Positions 17,038-27,131 are shown, counted from the first letter of the stretch. The stretch is DNA of 64,000 bases from Pedobacter steynii (GCF_900103665.1 NZ_FNGY01000008.1:248001-312000), one strand, 5' to 3'. Numbers and translations are program-made. The notes: a model not told the origin generated them from the letters alone.

Positions 17038-18723
17038 TTATTTATTGAAAGTCTTTAAGCCACTATTGAGGAATTCAAGGTATTCCCCGGCATTGTAATT
17101 TGCACCTGTAGGTGGCGCCAGCAATTGCCCGTCGTTACCAAGTAAGACGTAGAATGGCTGTGAGTTGGAGTTAAAGCGGGCGGCCTGAAAGTCGCTCCAT
17201 TTATTTCCAATAGTATTTACAGCTTTGCCGCTGAATTTAGATTTGAATTTTTCGTTTTCTGCGAGTTCAGTCTTATCATCAACATATAGCTGAATGATGA
17301 CATAGTCATTGCTCAGCTTGCTGAATACGGCCTTATCCGGCCAGACATTCGCTTCCATCTGCCGACAATTGACACAAGCATGGCCAGTGAAATCAATCAT
17401 GACGGGTTTCTTCACTTTCTTTGCATAGGCCATTCCCTCTTCGTAATCGAAAAATACGTTGAGGTTTAAAGGAGCATGAAAGATCTCCGAATATTTATGA
17501 GGACCCTCCTCATGTTTTACCGCAGGACCATTGGATGCACCTGTTAAGGTTGAGGTATACAAGTCGAAATCCTGAGTCGCCTGAGGCGGCAGAAATGCAG
17601 ATACCGATTTCAAAGGTGCTCCCCATAATCCGGGAATCATATATACAGTAAATGATAAAACCACTATAGCGATCAATAGCCTCGGAACAGAAATAGCGTT
17701 TACGGGGCTGTCATGGGAGAATTTGAGCTTCCCAAGCAAATAGAGCCCCATCAATCCAAAGATCACGATCCAAAGCACAAGGAAAACCTCCCTGTCAAAC
17801 CAGTTCCAGTGATAAGCAAGGTCTACATTGCTTAAAAATTTCATCGCCAATGCGAGCTCCAAAAAGCCAAGAACCACCTTCACACTGTTTAACCAGCCGC
17901 CGGATTTAGGTAAAGCACTTAACCAGGATGGGAACATGGCAAACAAAGCAAAAGGAATGGCCAGGGCGAATGAAAAACCAAACATGCCTATTGCCGGCCC
18001 TAATAATGCACCACTTGTAGCTGCCTGAACAAGTAAAGTCCCGATAATCGGCCCCGTGCAGGAGAAAGAAACCAGCGCAAGCGTACCTGCCATGAAGAAC
18101 AAGCCCGCAAGGCCTCCTTTATCAGAGTTGGCATCCATTTTATTAACCCATGAAGAAGGAAGGGTAATTTCAAATGCACCCAGGAAAGATATGGCAAAGA
18201 TCAGTAGTAAAATAAAGAACAAGAAGTTAAAGATTCCGTTTGTGGACAAGCTATTGAGTGCGTCTGGCCCAAAAAGGACCGTTACCAATAACCCCAATAC
18301 CACATAAATAACAATAATGGATAAACCATAAAACATTGCCCGGCTTACTGCTTTGCTTTTCGTCTGACTTCCTTTAGTAAAAAAGCTGACGGTTAGCGGA
18401 AGCATCGGAAAAATACATGGCATCAGCAATGCAGCCAGACCTCCAATGAAACCTGCGATAAAGATGGCAATCAGCCCCTGCTTTTCTTCCTTCTTTACCA
18501 CAGGGGTAGCCGGATTTGTAGTCGGGGTGCTATCCTTTTCCGGACTAACGACGGTAGCGGTGATGCTATCTTTGTGTGTACTATCTGGCTTAATTTCGGT
18601 GAATTCTATGTCGCTGAATGCGGTATCCGCTTCCTGAGCGAAGACCGCAGTAACCGACCCAAAAAACATGAGTATTCCCATGACGAGCATTTTTATGCTC
18701 GTCTGATTGTATTTTAAAGTCAT
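17038..18723 (-). CDS. DsbD-like thiol:disulfide interchange protein (membrane + thioredoxin part)
   Basis: A 561-residue inner-membrane protein with a signal peptide (ends VFAQ), then eight or so hydrophobic segments of the DsbD/CcdA transmembrane domain (residues about 75-370, with PCIFPMLPLTV and SFSCTGPIIG carrying the two electron-relay cysteines), and a C-terminal periplasmic thioredoxin domain with CVNC (FTGHACVNCRQMEANVWP). It moves electrons from cytoplasmic thioredoxin to periplasmic thiol proteins. Unlike E. coli DsbD it lacks the N-terminal immunoglobulin-like domain, which is supplied by the gene 7 bp upstream (18731-19177). Confidence 0.9.
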   Translation of the reverse strand: MTLKYNQTSIKMLVMGILMFFGSVTAVFAQEADTAFSDIEFTEIKPDSTHKDSITATVVSPEKDSTPTTNPATPVVKKEEKQGLIAIFIAGFIGGLAALLMPCIFPMLPLTVSFFTKGSQTKSKAVSRAMFYGLSIIVIYVVLGLLVTVLFGPDALNSLSTNGIFNFLFFILLLIFAISFLGAFEITLPSSWVNKMDANSDKGGLAGLFFMAGTLALVSFSCTGPIIGTLLVQAATSGALLGPAIGMFGFSFALAIPFALFAMFPSWLSALPKSGGWLNSVKVVLGFLELALAMKFLSNVDLAYHWNWFDREVFLVLWIVIFGLMGLYLLGKLKFSHDSPVNAISVPRLLIAIVVLSFTVYMIPGLWGAPLKSVSAFLPPQATQDFDLYTSTLTGASNGPAVKHEEGPHKYSEIFHAPLNLNVFFDYEEGMAYAKKVKKPVMIDFTGHACVNCRQMEANVWPDKAVFSKLSNDYVIIQLYVDDKTELAENEKFKSKFSGKAVNTIGNKWSDFQAARFNSNSQPFYVLLGNDGQLLAPPTGANYNAGEYLEFLNSGLKTFNK

Positions 18724-18730
18724 TTTCTGC

Positions 18731-19177
18731 TTACTTTACCGGGATGGAGAATTCAACAGTTTCCGGAGGAAGGCATTGAGAATCATCACATACCATAAAC
18801 TCCAAAGTGCCTTTAACCGTAGCATTTGCGCCAGTTAATTTGATTTTTTGCTGGAAGATCACAGAGTTCTCAAAATAGCCAACGTTCATGTCAAACGCTT
18901 TTTCAAACTTTACGATTGGTTTTGGTTCTGTAGTTTTACCATTCAGTTTGTACGTTTTTGCTGGTGTAAACTTGAAAGAAGTTTTTACAGGTCCACCGTC
19001 TGGTATATTCTGTGAATACAGGTGCCATCCTTCTTCCACACTCGCTTTCAGGTACAAGGTAGCTTCTGTTTTTGAAGTCTTTTTTGCCGCGTAACTCCAT
19101 TTTACGGGTTTTAGAATCTGGCTGCTAGCGGTCATGCTGAAAAGTAAAGCGACAGCAAATAAGAATAGGTTTTTCAT
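18731..19177 (-). CDS. stand-alone DsbD alpha-type domain protein
   Basis: A 148-residue exported protein with signal peptide MKNLFLFAVALLFSMTASS. The mature part matches the N-terminal domain of DsbD, including EGWHLYSQNIPDGGP and the two cysteines in FMVCDDSQCLPPE that accept and pass electrons. It lies 7 bp upstream of the gene for the membrane and thioredoxin parts, so together the two genes reconstitute a DsbD made of separate polypeptides. Periplasmic location is expected. Confidence 0.86.
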   Translation of the reverse strand: MKNLFLFAVALLFSMTASSQILKPVKWSYAAKKTSKTEATLYLKASVEEGWHLYSQNIPDGGPVKTSFKFTPAKTYKLNGKTTEPKPIVKFEKAFDMNVGYFENSVIFQQKIKLTGANATVKGTLEFMVCDDSQCLPPETVEFSIPVK

Positions 19178-19250
19178 GTTGTTGTTTTTTTATGTGTTAG
19201 CAAACTTATATATTAGGTGATATATGGTGGTTATTTTTCTTAACTAATAG

Positions 19251-20450
19251 TTATTGCTTACTGGCCATTTCCGCATAGGGCATGACAATAATTTTGTTTC
19301 CTTCTACCTTAAACTGGATTGATTTTGTGAGTTCCATAATCCGGAGTACCTGTGATAAATTCTTCATCCTCGATACTTGTCCGCCGAAACGGATATTGCT
19401 CACATCTCCCCTATATTCTACGTCAATATTATACCACCTTGAAAACTGGCGCATGATGCTAAAAATGCTTTCATCATTAAACCAAAATAAGCCTTGTTTC
19501 CAATCGATTACCGAACTGGCATCTACCTGGCTTACCTTAATATCAGTTAAGACATCAGATTGATCTCCGGGTTTAAGCACAGTTGATTTATTAGAAGGGA
19601 GCTTCACTTTTACGCTTCCTTCAATCAGGGTGGTTTTTACGCCATTTTCATCCTCATAAGCATTGATGTTGAAATGAGTACCCAGCACTTCTACTTCCTG
19701 TTTGCTGGTTTTCACCATAAAAGGCATGTGTTTGTTTTTTGCTACCTCGAAATAAGCTTCACCGGTAAGTTCTACATTTCGCGCTTTACCTGTAAATGCT
19801 GATGGATATTTCAGGGAAGAAGCTGCATTTAACCAAACCATGGTGCCGTCGGGAAGGGCAATTCTATATTGTCCACCTTTTGGTGTCGCGATGGTATTAT
19901 AGCCCACTTTTACATGGCTTAATCCCGGACGTGCTGTATATAACAACCTTCCATCTGCGGTTTTTGTGATCTGAACACCAGATTCTTTAGCAATCTCTCC
20001 ATTCGCCACATCATCGAGCGCAATATGGGAACCATCGGAAAGGGTAAGCACAGCCTTATTGCCACCGGGTTTAATGTACTCCCCCTTTTGTCCGGCAAAT
20101 TCCAAAGGAAGGACTGTTTTGTTGTATTTTGAATTCAGGTAATAAGCACCAAAGGCCATGGAGAAGAATACCACCGCTGCCGCTGTCCATCTTAATGCAG
20201 GGCGGAATGAAATTATTCCCGGTTCCTGTATGGTTGTTTGTAGCTTCACGCGTTCATAAATCATATCCAGTTCTTCTTTTGTGGCTGTGGCCGGAAAATC
20301 CTCCGAAGAAAAGTCTTCCGTAAAAAGACTTTCCAGTTCCCCACGGTACTCCGGATGATGCAAAAGCGATAAAAGCTGTTGCTTTTCGGGTACAGTTAAG
20401 GTTCCTGAACGGTGACCTGCTAAAAGTGATTTGAATATTTCTGGTGTCAT
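19251..20450 (-). CDS. FecR-family anti-sigma factor
   Basis: A 399-residue inner-membrane protein. The cytoplasmic N-terminus (residues 1-85) binds the sigma factor; one membrane span lies near 90-107 (WTAAAVVFFSMAFGAYYL); the periplasmic part has the FecR domain (IATPKGGQYRIALPDGTMVWLNAASSLKYP, about 190-285) and a C-terminal DUF4974 region (IFSIMRQFSRWYNIDVEY). It should relay a signal from an outer-membrane receptor to the ECF sigma factor encoded 57 bp upstream. No SusC/SusD-like receptor gene follows, which is unusual for this family. Confidence 0.9.
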   Translation of the reverse strand: MTPEIFKSLLAGHRSGTLTVPEKQQLLSLLHHPEYRGELESLFTEDFSSEDFPATATKEELDMIYERVKLQTTIQEPGIISFRPALRWTAAAVVFFSMAFGAYYLNSKYNKTVLPLEFAGQKGEYIKPGGNKAVLTLSDGSHIALDDVANGEIAKESGVQITKTADGRLLYTARPGLSHVKVGYNTIATPKGGQYRIALPDGTMVWLNAASSLKYPSAFTGKARNVELTGEAYFEVAKNKHMPFMVKTSKQEVEVLGTHFNINAYEDENGVKTTLIEGSVKVKLPSNKSTVLKPGDQSDVLTDIKVSQVDASSVIDWKQGLFWFNDESIFSIMRQFSRWYNIDVEYRGDVSNIRFGGQVSRMKNLSQVLRIMELTKSIQFKVEGNKIIVMPYAEMASKQ

Positions 20451-20507
20451 TACATTTATATAGACAGTTAAAAAGAAAAGTTGTGGGGGTGGGTATTTAA
20501 TATTTTT

Positions 20508-21107
20508 TTATTGATGCCTGGAAAACAGCCATAACAATACCATATAGCGGTAATTATTTTCTAAAAAAATGCGGAGGTTCTTCAGGGCCTTGCTCATATG
20601 TTCCCTTACGACATCATAGGAAATAGACAGTTGTTCGGCAATTTGCTTGTGACTTAAACCGTCTTCCCTGCTTAATCTATAAATCTGTTGTTGTCGCGGG
20701 GAAAGACTTTCTACCCCTTTTTTGATGAGTTGTTCCAACTCCCGGAAATCAATGTCATTACCGGAAACTGCTGCCAGCCCCTGCTGCTCGCCGGGATGGA
20801 ATTCTTCCAGTGTCTCCATGGGAACCTGTTTCTGAAGGTCATTGATGAGTTGATTTCTGGAAATGGTGCTGAGCCAGGCGGGGAAGTTTTTTACATAGGG
20901 CAGTTCCCCTCTGTTGTTCCATACTTTTACAAAGATTTCCTGTACGGCATCCTGTGCCAGAAAAGGGGATTTGAGGTATTTCATGCCCATAGCATACACC
21001 TTACCTGCATACTTCTCGTACAACAGATTGAATGCGGATTCGTTGCCCCCTGCAACTTCTTCCAGCAATTCCAGCTCGGTATAACCTTCGGGTCTATTAA
21101 ATAACAC
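20508..21107 (-). CDS. ECF RNA polymerase sigma factor (FecI-like)
   Basis: A 199-residue sigma-70 family protein. Region 2 (ESAFNLLYEKYAGKVYAMGM ... DAVQEIFVKVWNNR) lies at about 18-85 and region 4 with a helix-turn-helix (LSHKQIAEQLSISYDVVREH) at about 130-180. The frame begins with GTG at 21107; no better ATG is available. Co-transcribed with the FecR-type anti-sigma factor downstream. The target promoter is not identifiable here because the usual SusC-type gene is absent from the neighbourhood. Confidence 0.9.
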   Translation of the reverse strand: MLFNRPEGYTELELLEEVAGGNESAFNLLYEKYAGKVYAMGMKYLKSPFLAQDAVQEIFVKVWNNRGELPYVKNFPAWLSTISRNQLINDLQKQVPMETLEEFHPGEQQGLAAVSGNDIDFRELEQLIKKGVESLSPRQQQIYRLSREDGLSHKQIAEQLSISYDVVREHMSKALKNLRIFLENNYRYMVLLWLFSRHQ

Positions 21108-21206
21108 GGCCTTTATAAAGGATCATATAAAGGCCAATGTTAAATAATTAAAACTTTAGTTTTATCATTTCGCGATGTAAATTTTACAATACTATCGCTG
21201 TCAGGA

Positions 21207-22616
21207 TTAGAAACCCCCTCCCAAAGAACGGTAAAGTTCTACTGAAGCATTCAGCTGTGCTGTTTTAATGCTGGCCAGTTCCAATTCACTTTGAAGAGAA
21301 TTGCTTTGTGCTGTGATTACTTCCAGGTAATTGGCCATGCCATTTTTAAACAACAGATTGGCGTTTTTTACCGCTTGTTGTAAAGTACCCACCCTGCTTT
21401 GTGCAATGGTATACTGTTGTTTCAGTTTTTCAATTTTCACCAGTTCATCAGAAACTTCTCCTACTGCGTTCAATACAGATTGTCTGAATTCAATCACTGT
21501 TTTTTCACGATCGATCTTTGCCCTTTCATATTGTGTTCTCAACTGTTTGCGCTGAAAAATCGGCTGTGTGATCCCTCCTGCCACCGTTCCAAATAAGGAA
21601 GCCGGAATGTTGAACCAGTTGCTTGCTTTAAAGGCATTGAGCCCTCCGCTGGCAGTAATGCTTAAAGATGGATATAAACCTGCTTTGGCAATTCCCACCT
21701 GGGCATTGGAGATATTTAAAGAAAGCTCTGCACTTTTTACATCCGGTCTTCTGCTCACCATGGCTGATGGAAATCCTGCTGAAAGTTGTTCCGGAAAGGA
21801 TATTTTGTTCAAGTTTGCTGTTCTTGCGATGGCTTTAGGAAGCTGTCCCGCTAAAATACTCAGTGCATTTTCCTGAATGCTGATGTTCTGCTCCAGTTCC
21901 GGGATCAGCTGCGCAGCCACCAATTGCTGCGCCTGTGCCTGTTGAATGGCCAGAGAGGTCACCTGCCCTGCATCAAACTGCATGTGGATGATCCTTAAAG
22001 TGCTATCGCTCAGGGCCAGGTTTCTTTTGGCAACTGCCATTTGTTCGTCCATCATTAACAAGCGGTAATAACCCTGTGCTACGTTTGCGATTAAACGTGT
22101 TTGCACAGCTTTTTTAGCTTCCGCGGTCTGCAGGTAAGTGGCCAGTGCCGCTTGTTTCTGACTTCTGATTTTTCCCCAGATGTCGGCTTCCCAGCTCAGA
22201 CCAAGGTTTGCATTGTAATCCTCGATATGTTTGGTTTTTAAAAACTGACCTGCACTCAGGCCGTTCAGACTATTGTCTGAAGGACGGTTGGTGTTGGCCG
22301 TAATGTTCAGGTTCAGCTGTGGCAGATTTCCCAGTTTGGACTGTCTGAATAATAAATCAGCGGATTCCATATTCTTCAGGGCTATTTGCAAATCGTAATT
22401 TCTAAGCAGCGCTGTATCCAGCAAATTCTGAAGAGTCTGGTCTGTAAAAAACTGTTTGACCGTAAGGCCGGCGATACTGGTCGAATCTGCAGATGCTGCA
22501 TTTCTGAACTGCTCCGGAATGCTGGCTTTAGGGATTACGACATCTTTTGAAACCTTACAACCGGCAAGTAAGATCAGGATCACTATCGGCGCAAGTCTGT
22601 TTATATATGTTCTCAT
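21207..22616 (-). CDS. outer-membrane efflux lipoprotein, TolC/OprM family
   Basis: A 469-residue outer-membrane channel subunit. The ATG at 22616 gives MRTYINRLAPIVILILLAGC, a lipoprotein signal with the cysteine at the lipobox; the longer frame from 22664 would put 16 residues before this signal and is rejected. Two OEP repeats follow, rich in coiled-coil helices (LALQQAQ-type heptads; QYTIAQSRVGTLQQAVKNA) that form the periplasmic tunnel. It is the last gene of the efflux operon, 71 bp after the RND pump gene. Confidence 0.92.
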   Translation of the reverse strand: MRTYINRLAPIVILILLAGCKVSKDVVIPKASIPEQFRNAASADSTSIAGLTVKQFFTDQTLQNLLDTALLRNYDLQIALKNMESADLLFRQSKLGNLPQLNLNITANTNRPSDNSLNGLSAGQFLKTKHIEDYNANLGLSWEADIWGKIRSQKQAALATYLQTAEAKKAVQTRLIANVAQGYYRLLMMDEQMAVAKRNLALSDSTLRIIHMQFDAGQVTSLAIQQAQAQQLVAAQLIPELEQNISIQENALSILAGQLPKAIARTANLNKISFPEQLSAGFPSAMVSRRPDVKSAELSLNISNAQVGIAKAGLYPSLSITASGGLNAFKASNWFNIPASLFGTVAGGITQPIFQRKQLRTQYERAKIDREKTVIEFRQSVLNAVGEVSDELVKIEKLKQQYTIAQSRVGTLQQAVKNANLLFKNGMANYLEVITAQSNSLQSELELASIKTAQLNASVELYRSLGGGF

Positions 22617-22687
22617 TAGTTCTGTTGTTATTGTTGATGGTTCCTGAATGAACATTAAGCCCATTCAGAAACCATTTATTAAATCAA

Positions 22688-25600
22688 TTAAGAGTAGATG
22701 ATGTTGGCTTCAGGATTTACGGTCACCCCATGGCCGACTTCTTCTGCTACCGGTGGTTTGCCACTTACTTTTTCCTGAAGGTATTGGAAGATCACAAACA
22801 ATACCGGAATGATAAACAAGCCTAGAATTACACCGGAGATCATCCCTCCTGCTGCACCAATACTGATCGAGTGATTACCCAGTGCTGATGGCCCTGTGGC
22901 AGTCATCATCGGGATTAACCCTACAATAAATGCCAGTGAGGTCATGATGATCGGACGTAAACGCAATTTCGCGGCTTCTAAAGCAGCAGCGATCAGGGTT
23001 TTTCCGGCTTTTCTACGCTGTACCGCATATTCTACAATCAAGATTGCATTTTTTGCGAGTAAACCGATCAGCATCACCAATGCGACCTGCACATAAATGT
23101 TATTTTCAATTCCTGTAAGTCCGATGGCTACAAATACCCCAAATACACCTGCCGGAATGGAAAGTACGACTGCTAAAGGCAGGATATAACTTTCATATTG
23201 TGCAGATAACAGGAAGTAAACAAACACAAGACACAACATAAAGATGATGGTCGATTGTCCGCCTGAAGAAATTTCCTCTTTCGTTAAACCGGAGAATTCG
23301 AAGGAATAACCTGAAGGAAGGTGTTTCTGAGCTACTTCTTCTACTGCTTTAATCGCATCACCAGAGCTGTATCCAGGTTTGGCAATGGCATTCACCCCAA
23401 TCGAGTTGAACAGGTTATACCTGGAAGCAGTTTCTGCACCATATACCCTCGACAATGTAGCTACCGTACTAATCGGAACCATTTCACCTTGTTTGTTTTT
23501 AACATAGACCGCATCCATCGCCGAAGCATCTGAACGGTCGGCAATATCCGCTTGTACCATCACCCTGTAATACTTACCAAAGCGGTTGAAATCTGAAGCT
23601 TGTGCACTTCCGAAATAAGCCTGCATGGTTTGCAGGATGTCTTTGGTATTGATACCGAGTTGTTCTGCTTTCTCGTCGTCAATTTTAAGTTCCAACTGAG
23701 GATAATCGGCTTTAAAGGTGGTAAAGGCCACAGCGATTTCTTTGCGTTTCATCAGTTCGCCGATGAAGTTATAGGCAATACCGCTGAATTTATCCAGTTT
23801 ACCTCCGCTTTTATCTTGTAATACAAGGTCTAAACCGTCCACGTTACTGAAACCAGGAACCGTAGGGAACGTGAAGACAAAGAAATTGGCTCCTTTTACA
23901 GTAGATAATTTAGCCCTGATGTCGTTCATGATGTCATTGATCCCTTTTAATTTGCCACGTTCTTCCGTAGGTTTCAGCAAGACGAAAGCAACCCCGGCCG
24001 ATGGACTGGTACTTTGTGTCATGATGTTAAAACCGGAAAGTACGTTTAACAGGCGGTTCGACTCTAAAGGCATCAGTATCTTTTCTGCTTCTTTCAATGC
24101 TTCAGTGGTACGCTCCAAAGAGGCGCCAGCAGGCATAGACAGGGCAATAGCAATAAAGCCTTGATCTTCAGAGGGAATAAATCCAGTAGGTGTTTTCTTA
24201 ACCATCCAGATGGTCGACAGGGTGATGATGATCAAACCTGCAATACCTACCCATTTAAAACGGATCAGGAACCTTAAACTACCAATGTATTTATTGGTTA
24301 AGCTGTTAAATCCACTGTTAAAGCCGATGAAGAAACGTTCTTTAAAGGTGGTCTTTGTAGCTTCGTGTTTATTGGCATGTGGGTTTTTAAGGAACAATGC
24401 ACAAAGTGCAGGGCTTAACGTCAATGCGTTTACAGCAGAAATCACAATGGCGATGGCCAGGGTAAAAGCAAACTGTCTGTAGAATACGCCTGTAGAACCT
24501 TCCATAAATCCTACCGGTAAGAATACCGCCGACATTACCAAAGTAATGGAGATGATGGCTCCGGTAATTTCCTGCATCGCAGAAGCTGTCGCCGCTTTTG
24601 GAGACAAATTATGGTGTTCCATTTTGGCATGCACCGCTTCCACCACTACGATCGCATCATCGACCACAATACCAATGGCGAGTACGAGGGCGAATAAGGT
24701 CAGGAGGTTAATAGAAAAACCAAAGAGCTGCATGAAGAAGAATGTTCCTATGATCGCAACCGGTACGGCAATTGCCGGAATCAGGGTGGAACGGAAATCC
24801 TGAAGGAAAATAAATACCACGATAAATACCAGGATAAAGGCTTCAATCAGGGTGTGTTTTACCTGATCAATAGATTGGTCCAGAGATACTTTAGTACTGT
24901 ACAGTACATCATATTTTACTCCTTTAGGGAAATCTTTCTCTGCTTTTTTCATGAAATCCTGAATCTTAATCTGGATTTCATTGGCATTGGAACCTGCCAG
25001 TTGCAAAATCCCCACATCAATTCCGGGTTTTCCATTGATACGGGTTAAACTTCCGTAAGTATAAGCACCGAACTCTACTCTCGCTACATCTTTAAGTCTT
25101 AATATAGAACCGTCTGCATTGGAACGGATCACCATATTTTCATAATCCTTAGGCTGGTTCAGCTTGCCTTTATATTTGATCACGTATTCAAAAGCATTCT
25201 TGCTGCTCTCTCCGAATTTTCCGGGAGCCGCTTCTACGTTTTTGTTTTGGATGGCGGCCATTACTTCATTAGGCATCAGGTTGTAACTGGCCATCTGCGC
25301 CGGATTTAACCAAACCCTCATAGAGTAATCCTTGTTTCCACCAAAGATGCTGGCAGAACCTACACCCGGGATCCTTTTGATCTCCGGGATCAGGTTAATC
25401 TGCGCATAGTTGGCCAGAAAAGTCTGATCATAATCCGATTCTTTATCGGTGTACATATCCAGTACCATGATCAGACTGTTCTGTTGTTTGGCAGTGGTGA
25501 CACCGGCTTGTACCACTTCAGCCGGAAGCTGACTGGTTGCCTGTGCCACCCTGTTTTGTACGTTTACAGCAGCCTGATCGGGATTGGTTCCCAGCTTAAA

Positions 25601-25879
25601 GTAAACGGTGATCACGAGTGATCCGTCATTACTGGCAGTAGAGCTCATGTAACTCATTCCCTCTACCCCATTGATGGATTCTTCCAGGGAAGGTGCTACT
25701 GAACGCAATACCGTTTCCGCATTTGCACCCGGATATAGTGCCATTACCTGTACGGCCGGCGGCGCAATATCAGGGAATTGTTGGAGTGGTAATTTTGAGA
25801 GTCCGAGCACTCCAAAGATCACTAACAGAATAGAGATCACGGTTGCAAGGACCGGTCTTTGTATGAATATCTTAAACAT
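22688..25879 (-). CDS. RND efflux pump, HAE1/AcrB family
   Basis: A 1063-residue inner-membrane proton-driven exporter with the AcrB layout: one helix at the N-terminus (FIQRPVLATVISILLVIFG), two large periplasmic loops (about 35-335 and 565-870) and two groups of membrane helices. The proton-relay aspartates are in AIGIVVDDAIVVVEAV of helix 4. The FIQRPV opening and length fit the hydrophobe/amphiphile exporter group, which removes drugs, dyes or bile-like compounds. Starts 8 bp after the adaptor gene; operon with adaptor and TolC-type channel, controlled by the TetR gene upstream. Confidence 0.94.
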   Translation of the reverse strand: MFKIFIQRPVLATVISILLVIFGVLGLSKLPLQQFPDIAPPAVQVMALYPGANAETVLRSVAPSLEESINGVEGMSYMSSTASNDGSLVITVYFKLGTNPDQAAVNVQNRVAQATSQLPAEVVQAGVTTAKQQNSLIMVLDMYTDKESDYDQTFLANYAQINLIPEIKRIPGVGSASIFGGNKDYSMRVWLNPAQMASYNLMPNEVMAAIQNKNVEAAPGKFGESSKNAFEYVIKYKGKLNQPKDYENMVIRSNADGSILRLKDVARVEFGAYTYGSLTRINGKPGIDVGILQLAGSNANEIQIKIQDFMKKAEKDFPKGVKYDVLYSTKVSLDQSIDQVKHTLIEAFILVFIVVFIFLQDFRSTLIPAIAVPVAIIGTFFFMQLFGFSINLLTLFALVLAIGIVVDDAIVVVEAVHAKMEHHNLSPKAATASAMQEITGAIISITLVMSAVFLPVGFMEGSTGVFYRQFAFTLAIAIVISAVNALTLSPALCALFLKNPHANKHEATKTTFKERFFIGFNSGFNSLTNKYIGSLRFLIRFKWVGIAGLIIITLSTIWMVKKTPTGFIPSEDQGFIAIALSMPAGASLERTTEALKEAEKILMPLESNRLLNVLSGFNIMTQSTSPSAGVAFVLLKPTEERGKLKGINDIMNDIRAKLSTVKGANFFVFTFPTVPGFSNVDGLDLVLQDKSGGKLDKFSGIAYNFIGELMKRKEIAVAFTTFKADYPQLELKIDDEKAEQLGINTKDILQTMQAYFGSAQASDFNRFGKYYRVMVQADIADRSDASAMDAVYVKNKQGEMVPISTVATLSRVYGAETASRYNLFNSIGVNAIAKPGYSSGDAIKAVEEVAQKHLPSGYSFEFSGLTKEEISSGGQSTIIFMLCLVFVYFLLSAQYESYILPLAVVLSIPAGVFGVFVAIGLTGIENNIYVQVALVMLIGLLAKNAILIVEYAVQRRKAGKTLIAAALEAAKLRLRPIIMTSLAFIVGLIPMMTATGPSALGNHSISIGAAGGMISGVILGLFIIPVLFVIFQYLQEKVSGKPPVAEEVGHGVTVNPEANIIYS

Positions 25880-25887
25880 GACTGGTT

Positions 25888-27030
25888 TTAATTAGCGGCA
25901 ATTTTTAATGTTTTTTCTTCTTTTGATACTTCAGGAGTGATGGCATCTCCGTCTTTCAGGATTTCCATTCCTTTGGAAACAATCCTGTCTCCGGATTTCA
26001 AACCATCTTTGATCAGGTAATTTGTACCACTGATTCCGATGACTTTGATCGGCTGTTTAGCCACTTTATTGTCTTTACCTACGGCGTATACGAACACTTT
26101 GTCCTGTACTTCTACGGTGGCCGACTGAGGAACCATCATGGCGTCCTGATGTTGCAGGCTTAACCTTACTTTACCTGTATTTCCAGATCTCAATAAACCG
26201 GAAGCATTAGGAAAGCTCGCTCTTAAAGTGATGGAACCTGTAGTTTTATCAAACTGCCCGTCGATCATATCGATTTTGCCTTTTTCTGCATACGTACCAT
26301 TGTCGGATAATACGAGCTCTACCGGAGGAAGATTTTTCAATTTTCCGGCAGCAGTTGCGGAAGGATACTTCTCTTTGAAACTGATGAAATCAGCCTCCCC
26401 TAAAGAAAAATAAACGTGTACCTCATGTACATCAGAAAGGTTGGTTAAAGGCAAAACATCTGAAGGGGAAACGAGGCTTCCCTGTTTCTTCGGCAAACGG
26501 CCAATATATCCACTTACCGGAGCTTTGATTAAGGTATAACCTAAATTGATCTGTGCAGTACCTACACTTGCTTTTGCCTGTGCAACATTGGCTACAGCGA
26601 TCTGATGCGCCGTTTTTGCCGTCTTTAGCTGAATGTCGGAAACCACCTTGTTTTGTACCAGGGGAACCAGTTTATCCACTTCAAGCTGCGCATTTAATAC
26701 AGCGGCTTCTGCGGCGCGTTGATTTGCTTTGGCATTGTTCAGCTGCTCTGTAAAAGGAAGCGAGTTGATTTTGAATAAAGGTTGTCCTGCTTTAACTAAG
26801 GCACCTTCATTTACAAGAACCTGCTCTAAAACACCACCCACCTGAGGACGGATTTCCAGATCTATCGCACCTTGTACAGATGCCGGGTATTCCTGATAAG
26901 TGGTTTCTGCGCTCTTAGTGATAGAGATCACTGGCAATGAAGGCGCAGGTGCTGTACTGGCAACCTGCATCGGTTCGCTGGAACAGCCAAAAAGAAATAT
27001 TGCGGTGGAAAGTAAAATTATTGTTTTCAT
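25888..27030 (-). CDS. RND efflux periplasmic adaptor (membrane-fusion protein)
   Basis: A 380-residue lipoprotein of the AcrA/MexA family. The ATG at 27030 yields MKTIILLSTAIFLFGCSSEP with a lipobox cysteine; the frame extends to 27090 but the extra 20 codons contain the operator palindrome TTAACAGTGTTAA at 27047-27059 and are taken as 5' leader. Order of parts: lipoyl halves (about 55-90 and 170-200), alpha-helical hairpin between them (AKANQRAAEAAVLNAQLEVD), beta-barrel and membrane-proximal domain. It links the inner-membrane pump to the outer channel. First gene of the operon. Confidence 0.92.
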   Translation of the reverse strand: MKTIILLSTAIFLFGCSSEPMQVASTAPAPSLPVISITKSAETTYQEYPASVQGAIDLEIRPQVGGVLEQVLVNEGALVKAGQPLFKINSLPFTEQLNNAKANQRAAEAAVLNAQLEVDKLVPLVQNKVVSDIQLKTAKTAHQIAVANVAQAKASVGTAQINLGYTLIKAPVSGYIGRLPKKQGSLVSPSDVLPLTNLSDVHEVHVYFSLGEADFISFKEKYPSATAAGKLKNLPPVELVLSDNGTYAEKGKIDMIDGQFDKTTGSITLRASFPNASGLLRSGNTGKVRLSLQHQDAMMVPQSATVEVQDKVFVYAVGKDNKVAKQPIKVIGISGTNYLIKDGLKSGDRIVSKGMEILKDGDAITPEVSKEEKTLKIAAN

Positions 27031-27046
27031 AACGTTAGTAGATCGT

Positions 27047-27059
27047 TTAACAGTGTTAA
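27047..27059. promoter_or_regulatory. TetR operator palindrome, copy 1
   Basis: TTAACAGTGTTAA, a perfect palindrome about the central base, 17 bp before the adaptor start codon. Identical to copy 2. Confidence 0.75.
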
Positions 27060-27131
27060 GTGATTGCGGGAAGTTGGGGTAATATTTCATGATATGTTTG
27101 ATTTAAAGAGGGTGTAACGTGGATAAGTAAT

